Assembly (NCBI GenBank): GCA_015179125.1
Contig: WHVA01000005.1
Coordinates: 1-64,000, forward strand
Reading direction: 5' to 3'
Source: Gautieria morchelliformis
Lineage: Eukaryota > Basidiomycota > Agaricomycetes > Gomphales > Gomphaceae
DNA length: 64,000 nucleotides
The translations under genes and the position numbers were made by a program. Below the pieces are notes generated by a model. It did no database searches. It was not told where the DNA came from and saw nothing but the letters and a program-made list of their open reading frames with translations. The first letter of the stretch is position 1. The number at the start of each line of letters is the position of its first letter. Below, in pieces: positions 10,470-20,466 of the stretch.

Positions 10470-13400
10470 CTCCCCCTCAGCGAGAAGTTCCTTCGGCAAA
10501 ATCCTAATTTCCCTAATAGATACCTGTGTTGGTGTAAATCCAATCCCTTTGTAAATATGTCCGCTATGTTCTCCTTCGTCGGTACGTACGTAAGTGATGC
10601 CTCGTGAGAGGCCACTTTCTCACGGATGAAATGATATGCGACATTGATGTGTTTGGTACGCGCATGATACGTTGCGTCATGCGATAGTGTAATGGCGCCT
10701 AGATTGTCTGATCGAAGTGACGTGGGCTGGGTTTGATCGATTCCAAGTTCCTCAATGAAACGCCTCAGCCAGATTAATTGCTTGGCGCCCTCGGTAAGTG
10801 CCATGTATTCAGCCTCCGTGGTAGATAGCGCGATCGTTCGCTGCTTCTTCGAGCTCCATGCAATGGTTCCTCCTCCTAGTATAGCTACATAACCGCTAAT
10901 AGACAGTGCGTCGTTTCTATTAGCATAGTCCGAGTCGACAAATATTTCGAGGTCGAGACCAGCGTCTCGTCGGAAGATTATGCTGTCGTCACGTGACCCC
11001 TTGAGGTACCTGAGCGCGTGCTTGATCGCCGTCCAGTGCTCGGTTCCGTAAGTAGTAGTGAATTGGCTCAAGTGTTGTACAGTAAAAGCCAAATCAGGTC
11101 GCGTGCTGAGTGCTGCATACATTAGTGATCCGATCGCTTTGGCATAGGGTACTTCGGCAGTTGGACCTGTTGAGTCCATGGGTGTCGTGAGTTTGATCAT
11201 TTTATGCAGAGGTGTAGATACTGAATGAGCCGTTGTCATGTTGAATCGATCGAGTATGATGTCGATGTAATGTCCTTGAGACATGATCAGTGTTCCCTCA
11301 TCCCTATTCCTCTCAACTCTAATTCCCAAGATTTTCTTCATTTCTCCTAAATCTGTTAAAGGGAATTTTCCATGAAGCTCCCCCTTGAGCTTAATCATCC
11401 CTCCTTTGGAGTCAGTAAATAGTCCGAAGTCATCCACATATACTGATATGACTTCGATTGAGTCCTTATCTTGTCTGATGTAGACACATTCATCGGCTGT
11501 ACTTTGATGGAAGCCGAGATCGAGTAGTAATTTGCATAAGCGCTGATGCCAAGCTCGCCCCGATTGTTTGAGTCCGTAGAGCGCTCTGTATATTCTTAGA
11601 ACGCATCCAGATCCATCATCAAAACCGTCGGGCTGGCGCATGTAGATCTCCTCATCTATGGTTGAATTGAGGTAGGCGCCTTTGACATCCATCATTTCGA
11701 TTTCCCAATCGAGTGTGTTTGCGATCGCTAATAGAACACGTAGTGAATCGAATTTGACCACGGGTGAGGTTATCTCGTAGTAATCCATCCCTGGCCTCTG
11801 TGTGAATCCTTGAGCCACAACCCTTGCTTTAGCCTTATCGAATTGTCCGTCCGGTTGTGTTTTGACAGCGTATACCCATCGGCAACCGATAGCTACTCGT
11901 CCGGGTGGTAGTTCTGTTAACTCCCATGTTCCTAACGTCTTGTGTTGGTCCATCTCAATTTCCATCGCTTTCTCCCAGATCGGCGCATCATCACGTGATA
12001 CCGCCGCTCTGTAATTCTCAGGTTCAGTGACAATTTCTTTCGTTATGTAAACCTGCTCGGTGCGTCCTGAATTATTCAGCTTCCAGTAATCCGGTCTTTG
12101 AGTGATACGTGCGCTCCGTCGAATCTGTGGAGCTGGCGCTTGTTCAGGTGGATCAGGAACGGGCGTTGTCTGGGGTGATGACGTCTGTGGGGTAGATGTG
12201 ATCGGGTCCGGCACATGCTCGCGCGGTGAGTGCTCCCCCTCGAGCGGTGCCATGTCGTCATCGTCGTTATCTGGGATAGGGTAGAGTTTGTTGTCGTTTT
12301 CGTCGAATGTAATATTTCTTGAAATTTGAACATGTTTTGAGGCTTTATTGTAATACCTCCAGGCTTTTGCATGTTCTGCTACTCCGACGAATATATGCTC
12401 TTCTGCCTTTGGATCAAGTTTGGCTCGACGTTGATCCGGCACCATAACCCAACAATTTGTCCCGAATTCCTCTAGACGTGCTATGTTTGGCTTCTTGCCG
12501 AATAGTGCTTGGAACGGCGTTGCGTCATCTCCAAGCGCTCGCGTGGGTGATCGATTTTTGATATAACATGCGTAAGCCACGGCCTCGGGCCAGAGTATTT
12601 TTGGCAGGTTCTTGGCAAATATCATTGCCCGTGCGTGCTCGAGTAAGGTCCGGTTGAGTCGTTCGGCGATTCCATTTTGGGCTGGGGAGTATGGAGCTGT
12701 GGTCTCCATGATAATGCCATATTTTGCACAAAATTCCTTGAAATTTTTATTGACATATTCCCCTCCATTATCCGAGCGAAACCTCTTCAATTTCTGACCT
12801 GTTTGGGTCTCGAGGAATGCCTTGTACGTCTCGAAGTGTTTGAGCGCTTCATCTTTGGTGCTCCCAAAATAGATTACGGTGTACCTCGATTTGATGTCCG
12901 TGAAAGAATAAAAGTATTTCTCACGCGATGGTCCCTTGGTCTGGGCAGGTCCCCATACATTGGATACTGTTAGGTCACCGACCTGTTCTACAGTGTCCTC
13001 GGCTCTTTTGGGGAACGGCTCCACATGCCGTTTGCCTTGTATGCATGCTTTGCATTGGCTCGGCTCGGTTGATTCGTCGATCTCGAGTCCAGTAACTAGG
13101 TCGTTAGATTTCAACAATTTTATGGAGTTTATGTTGACGTGCCCTAGTATCCTGTGCCATTTGTCCCATGACCGTCCTTTTGCCGCTGCGGCAAAGTCCC
13201 GTGCCTCGACTGATCGAGTGACCCGTGCCTTCATACAGAATAGCCGCCCACGCTTCTGTCCCTGTGCGAAGGTAACTCCGGCGCGTGATTTGAATTCGAC
13301 GCCGGTGCCTGAAAATGTGGCCGTGTTGCCCTTATCAGTTAAACGCCCTACGCTGATAAGGTTGTTCGGCGCATCCGGTGCATGCTTGACGTCACGTAGT

Positions 13401-13531
13401 TCGATCGTGTTCGTCTTGGCACCGATCTTGAATTCCATGTATATAGTGCCTCGGCCTTGTGTATGTAGTACCGCACCGGGTGAAATTCCTTCGATTTCAG
13501 ATGGTTCCTCGGCATAGCTAGCGAAATCGTT
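10418..13531 (-). CDS. Copia pol part: integrase, reverse transcriptase, RNase H
   Basis: Continues the gag frame directly after the TGA at 13532-13534; the total frame 14440-10418 is 1340 codons plus stop. In order: rest of the protease; GAG-pre-integrase with the H-H-C-C finger (ILGHVN...CKACIQGK); integrase core (FTDIKSRYTVIYF, FRSDNGGEYVN, SPAQNGIAERLNRTLLEHAR); a Pro/Thr/Ser-rich linker; reverse transcriptase (ARVVAQGFTQRPGMDYYEIT, active site VYVDDFGLF); Copia-type RNase H (IFVDSDYANRND, SSKKQRTIALSTTEAEYMAL, LRSDNLGAI). All catalytic motifs that I can check are kept. First ATG in this part is at 13438, but no independent start is needed. Only the one stop codon separates it from gag. 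Confidence 0.95.
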   Translation of the reverse strand, partial: NDFASYAEEPSEIEGISPGAVLHTQGRGTIYMEFKIGAKTNTIELRDVKHAPDAPNNLISVGRLTDKGNTATFSGTGVEFKSRAGVTFAQGQKRGRLFCMKARVTRSVEARDFAAAAKGRSWDKWHRILGHVNINSIKLLKSNDLVTGLEIDESTEPSQCKACIQGKRHVEPFPKRAEDTVEQVGDLTVSNVWGPAQTKGPSREKYFYSFTDIKSRYTVIYFGSTKDEALKHFETYKAFLETQTGQKLKRFRSDNGGEYVNKNFKEFCAKYGIIMETTAPYSPAQNGIAERLNRTLLEHARAMIFAKNLPKILWPEAVAYACYIKNRSPTRALGDDATPFQALFGKKPNIARLEEFGTNCWVMVPDQRRAKLDPKAEEHIFVGVAEHAKAWRYYNKASKHVQISRNITFDENDNKLYPIPDNDDDDMAPLEGEHSPREHVPDPITSTPQTSSPQTTPVPDPPEQAPAPQIRRSARITQRPDYWKLNNSGRTEQVYITKEIVTEPENYRAAVSRDDAPIWEKAMEIEMDQHKTLGTWELTELPPGRVAIGCRWVYAVKTQPDGQFDKAKARVVAQGFTQRPGMDYYEITSPVVKFDSLRVLLAIANTLDWEIEMMDVKGAYLNSTIDEEIYMRQPDGFDDGSGCVLRIYRALYGLKQSGRAWHQRLCKLLLDLGFHQSTADECVYIRQDKDSIEVISVYVDDFGLFTDSKGGMIKLKGELHGKFPLTDLGEMKKILGIRVERNRDEGTLIMSQGHYIDIILDRFNMTTAHSVSTPLHKMIKLTTPMDSTGPTAEVPYAKAIGSLMYAALSTRPDLAFTVQHLSQFTTTYGTEHWTAIKHALRYLKGSRDDSIIFRRDAGLDLEIFVDSDYANRNDALSISGYVAILGGGTIAWSSKKQRTIALSTTEAEYMALTEGAKQLIWLRRFIEELGIDQTQPTSLRSDNLGAITLSHDATYHARTKHINVAYHFIREKVASHEASLTYVPTKENIADIFTKGLDLHQHRYLLGKLGFCRRNFSLRGSVSNRDDDTAEAEPARI
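10470..10480 (-). other. Polypurine tract of the Copia element
   Basis: On the minus strand the 11 bases directly before the 3' LTR read CTGAGGGGGAG, a purine run in the expected place for plus-strand priming of reverse transcription. It overlaps the pol coding frame. Confidence 0.8.
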
Positions 13532-14440
13532 TCAGCTTCGAGCTATATGTGTTGTTGCCGCTGAATCGGCTAGCCAGTCGGATGCAGATATAGCACTGTA
13601 TGCTACCTCCTTAGATACAAATGCGAAATCCTTTTCTTCTGCTTGTTTGACTGTTTCTTTGTTCCCTGATTTGAACCATTTTGGCGCTTGGCCTTCTTTG
13701 CTGCCACCTTTCGCCCAACAGTCCTTCACGTAATGACCCTTCTTGCCGCAATTTCGGCACTTTCCCTTTGTTGCTCCTGAGTCATCTTTCTTGGGCCTGT
13801 GACGTTGTTGCGCCTTAAGTGCCGTCTGCCGTGCCGATCCAGCTTTCCGTGCTCGATCCTCATCGAGGACCCGAGCTATTAATATATCAGCTGTTGTCCC
13901 GGCTCCACTGGCGTTTACTGCCGTAATAAACGCCAACCAAGAATCTGGTAATGACATCAGCAACGTGTTCGAGAACTCGGTGTCACTGATGTAATGCCCC
14001 CGCGCATTCAATTCCTGTTGAATGCCGCAGAGCTTGCGTAGGTGCTCCTCCATGTTCGCGCCGTCCTCGGCAAGTGTCCGGAAGAAATCTCTTCGGAGAT
14101 TTACAATTCCCACTGCTCCCTTAGATTCGAATATAGCTTGTAGACTAGTCCATACAGCAAATGCAGACATCGTCTGATTGATGTAAACTAGTTGTTCATC
14201 GGCAACTCTGAGGCAAATCTCTTTTCTAGCTTTCTTGTCCTTCCTTCTCCAATCGTCGATCTCCTGCTGCTCGGTCGCAGTGACGTTGTCGGCATCTGCC
14301 GGTCTCGGTTCCGTCTCCCTGCCAATAGCCACGTCCCACAGATCTAAGTCATCGAGTATCCACTCGAGCCGCCGGCGCCACGCCGCGTAATTATCCCCGT
14401 TCAAGGGGTCGATCTTGTACGTGTTGTTGCTACTCGACAT
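13532..14440 (-). CDS. Copia gag and start of protease, ended by premature TGA
   Basis: 302 residues from ATG 14440. Residues 1-210 are the UBN2-type capsid region of Copia elements (FEWxx-like WRRRLEWILDDLDLWDV, LRRDFFRTLAEDGANMEEHL). A CCHC zinc knuckle CRNCGKKGHYVKDC follows near residue 232, then the protease active site WLADSAATTHIARS. The TGA at 13532-13534 lies just after that motif; the expected residue there in relatives is Arg (CGA), so a C-to-T change explains it. The stop is therefore past the gag/protease border and is better read as a mutation than as a natural gag terminator. Confidence 0.93.
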   Translation of the reverse strand: MSSSNNTYKIDPLNGDNYAAWRRRLEWILDDLDLWDVAIGRETEPRPADADNVTATEQQEIDDWRRKDKKARKEICLRVADEQLVYINQTMSAFAVWTSLQAIFESKGAVGIVNLRRDFFRTLAEDGANMEEHLRKLCGIQQELNARGHYISDTEFSNTLLMSLPDSWLAFITAVNASGAGTTADILIARVLDEDRARKAGSARQTALKAQQRHRPKKDDSGATKGKCRNCGKKGHYVKDCWAKGGSKEGQAPKWFKSGNKETVKQAEEKDFAFVSKEVAYSAISASDWLADSAATTHIARS

Positions 14441-14509
14441 CGTCGATCGGTCTTGAGTTTGTTGGAGTATAGAGCGTAGTTAGATTTGTAGTAGTTTTAG
14501 TTATGCGCG

Positions 14510-14521
14510 GGGCCCATAACC
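14510..14521 (-). other. Primer binding site of the Copia element
   Basis: Directly downstream of the 5' LTR the minus strand reads GGTTATGGGCCC. This matches the complement of the anticodon arm of eukaryotic initiator tRNA-Met, the half-tRNA primer known for Drosophila copia. Position and sequence both fit; priming itself is inferred. Confidence 0.75.
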
Positions 14522-14742
14522 TGTGGAACGAAGGAGATATAATAATCTGATATTCTACGATCTGTACAAGATCATCTGTCCTTATATACTAATTATGATG
14601 TTCCTATATTACCAATCTCTTCGAGCTGCTGTGCCGATGCGATGCCGGTGCACCAGCAACCCGGGGTCGAGAGCGATCTCGAACCTCCGGCTAAATGCGT
14701 GCCGGTTCTGCCTCGGCGGTGTCATCGTCCCGATTACTAACA
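14522..14742 (-). repeat. 5' LTR of the Copia element
   Basis: 221 bp, identical to the 3' LTR except for two substitutions in the CTACG(G/A)TCTGTACAAGA(G/T)CAT segment. A TATA-like motif (TATATAAGG on the minus strand) lies in its middle, consistent with a promoter. Confidence 0.95.
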
Positions 14743-14887
14743 GAGTCCTAACGCATTCATGCGTGCCACTGAATCTAAACCCTTGATGTCTACACTTCTT
14801 CCATTTGGCGCAAGGCACTGTGGAGAACCCACCAATTGTTAGATTGACGAACAGCATAACTCAGTTGAAACATACACAGTCGACTCC
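14743..14887. repeat. 139-bp tandem repeat array, right part
   Basis: The sixth copy of the 139-bp unit, restarting at the target duplication GAGTC and running to about 14887, where the next unit diverges after CTCCTAACGCAT. It shows that the array was continuous before the Copia insertion. Confidence 0.92.
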
Positions 14888-15598
14888 TAACGCATACCTC
14901 TCGGTATAGCATTGGACGCTGTCGGACCAAAATCTGCAATCTGCGGCTAATCGATCGACGACATCGCTCGGATCGGACTACATTTAGGCGCTGAGGCGTT
15001 ACAGTCGATTGCGGTTCGGGTGCCTGGCGCCTATCCTCCTTTGCATGCTGGTGAAGAGAGCTGTCACTGGCAGTGAAACCACCGAGAGGGCGCGCAAGCA
15101 AGAGCAAGCTCAGCGCAACTTATGTTGTGGAGTGTTCCGGGGGGACTTGTGCTGAAAATGACTCGATCGCCGCAACGGAGGATAGACAGCCATCGCCAGA
15201 GGCCCGAAGTTCGAACATCACTGGGCGCCGAGGAGGATCGACTATATGCCCTCACTTTTCGCCGGTCCTTAGGGTCTCCTTCTACCATTTGAACCTTGTT
15301 CTAAACATACAACTTTTTTCACGCGAAGCTGCTTTAGAACTGCGAGTTTACCATTTTAGGAGTAAATAGGTCACCGCTTGTCTCAGCTCCTGCATCGTCT
15401 CCCGGAGCTCTATCATGTGGCACTGCGGTAAGGCTATGGTCTCCAGCGCCACAGTAAATATAGGTCGGGTATTACACTTCATCCGTTCAAGAAACCGGTG
15501 CGAGTTCCTTGGCGATACGTATATCTAGTCAGCCAGGCAACTGCTCGTTCCCTCGTCGATCCTTGAAGTTCTATAGCGGTGTGTTGAAGGACTTACCA
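14888..15598. other. Upstream region of the STAND gene
   Basis: No gene supported. The stretch contains the upstream region and probable 5' UTR of the STAND gene that starts at 15599; short open frames on both strands have no recognisable content. Confidence 0.3.
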
Positions 15599-18500
15599 AT
15601 GACCGACTCAAATGCACCGTCCGGATCTACCACCTCAAGGTTCGTCTCAAACCCATGAGATCGTGCCTTCATCCTGATTCCTAACAGAGATGGACGAGAT
15701 TGTTCGGCCTTCCAACGTGCACTACGTCAATTCATCAATAACCTCCCCGAAAAGAGTAAGAAAGGAGCGTTGATACAAGCCTGCACTTCCGGAGGCAACG
15801 CAGTAACTGCCGAGTCCATAAATGAGTGTATTAGGAGGGTTGAGGAGAGGAGAACCTCGAGGCACAAGATAGAAAAATTTCTCTCCCCGGTTGTAAGGGT
15901 CCTGAGGGCGTATGATGGTGTCATCAATTCATTAGGTGGGAGAGCTTCGCTGCCTGCTCGGTATTGACAGAGTTCATGCGTTGTTGGGCAGTTTCAGTCG
16001 ATCCAATGCCTACCGCTCTTATTTGGGGAGCGTTGAAAGTGGTTATAGATGTAACTACAATGGCCGCGATGCTCGGCATGTTGGTTGATGTTCTTGATAC
16101 AGGGTGTGGATCGTTTCACGAGTCTCTTCGAGACCATCAGGACGGAGCTGGTAACGCTCACTGTTCAAATCACGCACATCAATGAATATGAGGATCTTTA
16201 CGGAAAGTCTGAGGAAATGCAAAATATCCTCTGCAAGTCGTACATCAACATGTTCCGGTTCTGGCACCAGGTCGATAAGGAATGTGGTCGATGCCGTAAG
16301 TTCTTCTACCCTGCCTCTCACTCGCCCGGCCGTTACTGAGTATACCTATGCCTCAGGCGCTATTGTTTTCTCCTTCAGGAACACCAAGCTGCAGAAGATC
16401 ATAGACAATCTCCAATCCAACGTTGACCACATCAAGGAGCAGGGATCTATCATCGAAGCGCGTAGAGCGGAAGATGAACGACAACGTGGGAGGGTGGAGG
16501 CAAGCAAAGCTGACCAGGGTAGAATCGAAACACGTCACTCCTTCCAAGAGGTGCGTGCGGAACAGCAGAAAGAGCGCCGTGGTATGCGCATTTTTGTATT
16601 GCCTTTAGCAGCCACACTGCTGACCCTTATCTTCCAGATTATTACTACAGCGCCACCCAGTCATGGATTGGTCTTCAAGAGTGGAATGAGGCCAACAACT
16701 GCATTCGACATCGAAACAACTTGAACGCTCGGCAACGTGGGACTTGCGACTGGCTTGCGAGGCATTCAGTGTATTCTGGATGGCAGAATGGAATTACAAA
16801 CCCTTCCATTTTTTGGTTGCACTCTCCTCCTGGATTCGGGAAAACCTTCCTCTGCTCACATGCTTTACAGCTGATCAAGGACTCCGACCCACACGTCGCC
16901 GTGACATACCACTTCTACCGGGAAGAGCACCACACTGGATGTGAGACGCTTCGCATCCTCGCCGGTCAGCTGCTAGAATGTTATGGCAAGCATTCAACCC
17001 AAGTCGATGAGAAGCTATATCTCCAGACGCAGCGTAGGACATGCTCGCTTGAGAACATACAGGAGCTCATCACGATTCTCGTTGAAAGTCTTCCCAGAAC
17101 ATATTTCTTCATCGATGGACTCGACCAAGAGGTCTCGCCTCACTCGAGATGGACAGAAGCCTTGACCGTACTGGATTTTCTGGTTCGCCTCAGCATGAAG
17201 TCGCCCGATAAAGTTCGTATCTGGTGCAGCAGTCAATCCCAGCCGTGTATCAGAGAGAAGCTCAAGGATGTAATCATGTTCGACATCAAGGACCAACTTG
17301 GTGTCAGGGATGATGTGACGCTGTACCTGTCCCGCGTTATGTCTCGCTACTATCCCGAGCTTGACCAGGAGGCAGACGAGAAGGATAGGTTGTTGGAGCA
17401 CTTGCAAAAGCGTGTAGATGGAAACTTTTTGTTTGCCAGCTTGATGATTGACGACCTGGAGGAGGAGGCCGGCAGTTTAACGGATCTGCAAGAATTCATC
17501 AAGCAGGGTGATCTTCCCAAGACATGGGATGACTTTTATCGCAAGAAATTCGAGAAAATCGCGCCCCCGATGCGTCGTCTCGCGTAGTGCGTATTGCTCG
17601 GGCAGTTGAAGGGTCATCCATGCTCACCTTTGTCATCGTAACCAGTAATGTTTTCGCCTTGGTTGCGTTCGCCCGACGACCCTTACGGGTGAAGGAGCTT
17701 CGCGAGGCTGTGGGATTGCTGCAGAGCAAAACTCCACACTCTCCTAAAGCTGCCGACATGCCGCTTATTCGCCGCTTACGACAGTTGTTCTCTCCAATGA
17801 TCGAGGTACAAATTGGCGGTTCTGATCACGATTTGGACGACAGTCCCTGTCGCCTCTTCCATTCCACCGTCGGAAATTTCCTGATGAAGAATTCTGATGT
17901 TCTTGGACATAATCTGCCTATCACGCGACGTATCATAGCCGACGCGTGCTTGGGTTACCTCTCACAATCGCGATATGCTGAATTATTGACAGTCTCTGGC
18001 GGGGAATGGTGCGACATACGGGGTGAGAACATGGATCAGCATCAATTTCTTCTCTATGCCGCTAAGTATTGGGATAAACACCTCGATCATGTTCCGGAAA
18101 GCGAGGAGTTGCACAGGCATGTCCAGACCTTCATTACATCGTCGAACTTTCAGACATGTATCCAAGTGCAAAGCCTGGGTGTTGAACACAAATTCGCAGT
18201 CTTCGGTCGTTATGGCGATGAAGACAATCAAGCCTACCCCCTGCGAGTCTTTCCACAATGGTTCACCAAGGATCAGAGCATACCCAGCAAACAAGGAGCG
18301 AAGCTCTGCAGGGACTATCATCGGTTCGTGCATGATTGGAGGCATCTCCTCGCCGGGGAAGTCGGGGAGATTGACAGATGTTGGTGGGCTGCGCTTGGCC
18401 CGCGGAATTTTTTGTCAAGGTGGCATGGACGATACACTAGCTTTATTTACCAGGCAGATGAAGATGCCCACCACGGGAGTTGGCAGGACTATGATGGTGT

Positions 18501-20466
18501 TAGCATGTCCAGTGACCAGCTCAAGAGGTTGCGACTGCAGTAAGGACTTCTGCTTTTTCACCAGCTACATTATTGACACCAATAATCAGCTCTAGATACA
18601 ATGACTCGCTCGAGTTTATATGTGAACATTGGTCCCTACCTGTCGGTGACAGAGCACCAATTTTGGAGAAGAAGCAAACCATTTCGGCTCACGCGAAAGC
18701 CACCAACTGGTTTCTGTATAGCAAATACTCCGGTGACGAGTCGACGTTGCGTATAGGTGCAGCCGCGCCCGCAATGTTCAGCCCCGACTGCAGGTTCCTA
18801 CGGATCGGTGCTCAACTCTTTGCGTTGGATGATCAGGGTACGTACGTTGCTATGCCAGGGCCTCATGTAGAGAGCGAGCCGTATCCTGCCGACGTCGAGG
18901 TGTTCGCCTTCTCTCAGCGTTATGCTGTCGTGACCAGGCGGAGGAACACTAAGAATACGAATCAGCGTGCCACCAGAGATAGGAAAAACAATGATTTCAA
19001 CAAAAGGATCAAGGAAGAAACCAATTCAGTGGCACCTGTGTCTGAGGGTGGAGACGACGAGGAAAGCTCTGCAGATAGCGAGTCTGATTTTTCGTATGCG
19101 TCGTCGGTGGACTCGGCAGACCGAGCCTACGAGACTTGGAGCGAGTGTTCTACCGAGTACGAGGACGACTTCGAGGATGACGTCATCGCGCCATGGACCG
19201 TACCAGTGGATGGGGACTCTTCAGACTCTTCAGGGTTGGAGTCCGAAGGGAATATGTCGGATGCCGACCAAAGCGAGGAGCCTGGTTCGGAATCGGTCTC
19301 GGAAGATGCAGACTTTCCGACATCTGCGGTTGTTGGATATGGCCACTGGCACAGCGACGACGAAGATTATGACTTGGAAGGCGAAGGCACACATCATCAA
19401 ATCAGACTTGCCAGGCGTCCTTGGACTCGGGGGCCGAGAGACCCGCAAGTATCTCTCACGGTGTTCAATACAGAATGTTCTCCACCAAGCAGAATATTCT
19501 ATTTCTCATACAAGGTGTCGTCCATGATATTTGCCTCTCCGCCTGTGGTACATCCATCGGAGCCCCTGGTAGTATGGCCCCTGGGTGGGGGTGAGGTGTT
19601 GTTCGCTGACTTCGTGGCCAATACGTACTTTCTGAGGAAGTTGAGGCCTTCTACCCGATACAGTGAGTGCAGCCAGTAAGCAGCCCGTGTCTGCGCGCTA
19701 ATGGCAATATCTAGCGAAGCATGTCTTCATGAAATGCCATTTTTCCTCCTGTGGACTATACCTGCACATGGCTTCTCTCGAAGTACAGCGCAAACCTGCG
19801 TCAACTTCTCAACGTAACGCGGAGCGGGATCCACTTAAAATTGCGCTCTTGGTCTCAACATATCGCATCTGTGGTCATAAAACCACCAAAAGCCCACCAA
19901 CTCTTATCCATCGCGTAAAGGTCCACATGGGATTTGCAAAGTCGCTGTCGGTATCGGAGCTACCTTACACGTTAACTTGGATGCCAACCGAACTGTATTT
20001 CACCTGCAGCTCCAAGGTTCTTCGGGTCTATCGAATACGTCTGTTCAAAAACCCCGACCGCTTGGATAAGACTTGGGGTGAGCATGATGTGCTAATGCCA
20101 AAGAGAACAATATTTTTGCCTGGCACTGCATCCCAGCGGAAGGTTTATTATTTCCCCCCCGTAGTGGGGAGCACAAAAGCACGAGTTATTGTTGGGAGTG
20201 AAGTAAGGGCGTATGATGTGGAAATGGATGAAAACCTCTTTGGTGGGCAGCATGACAATATCCCTCGAGGTGTACCCGAGCAAGTCGATGCGCTGGGAGT
20301 GGATTTGTCGCCGCCTATCGGGTGTTACTTGGACGAGACTGACGACTTCGGGGGCTGGGCAAACTCGAATAATTGTTTGGATATTCCAGAGGCTCTGGGT
20401 ATCGGGAAGCTGGACCGTCGTCGTGAGAGATTCGACTACGAGGATGATTGTGATTGTAAGTGCTAG
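15599..20466 (+). CDS. NACHT-domain STAND (NLR-like) protein
   Basis: Nine exons, 15599-15639, 15688-15935, 15992-16050, 16103-16295, 16357-16581, 16638-17583, 17646-18539, 18590-19662 and 19715-20466, sum to exactly 1477 codons with GT-AG introns of 48-62 nt, so the gene looks intact (1476 aa). Residues ~15-200 form a helical N-terminal domain with the signature PTALIWGALKVVID, close to the fungal DUF7708 type. Residues 255-560 are the NACHT NTPase: Walker A WLHSPPGFGKTFLCSH (~320), Walker B YFFIDGLDQE (~410). The middle holds a winged-helix-like part (VFALVAFARRPLRVKELREA). Residues ~1020-1135 are a long acidic Ser/Glu/Asp insert. The C-terminal third (FSPDCRFLRIG, EPLVVWPLGGGEVLFADF) resembles degenerate beta-propeller blades. 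Fungal NLR-like proteins act in non-self recognition and regulated cell death; the ligand here is unknown. No transmembrane segment seen. Confidence 0.88.

Larger units (their letters stand above)
10249..14742 (-). mobile_element. Complete Copia LTR retrotransposon
   Basis: A 4494-bp element on the minus strand with two 221-bp LTRs (14522-14742 and 10249-10469) that differ at only two positions that I can see, both near 10291/14564 and 10303/14576. It is flanked by a perfect 5-bp target duplication GAGTC (10244-10248 and 14743-14747) and sits exactly inside one unit of the 139-bp tandem array. It holds a single gag-pol frame broken by one stop codon. Low LTR divergence means a recent insertion. 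Confidence 0.97.

Noticed and set aside
13532-13534. Natural gag-pol readthrough stop in the Copia element
   Set aside because: The TGA is after the protease active site, not at a gag/pol border, and fits a simple CGA-to-TGA mutation; kept only as an alternative to test.
17570-17650. Apparent TAG stop and frameshift in the STAND gene
   Set aside because: A 62-nt intron (17584-17645, GTAGTG...ACCAG) removes the stop and joins RRLA to NVFALVAFARR in frame; total exon length is then an exact multiple of three.
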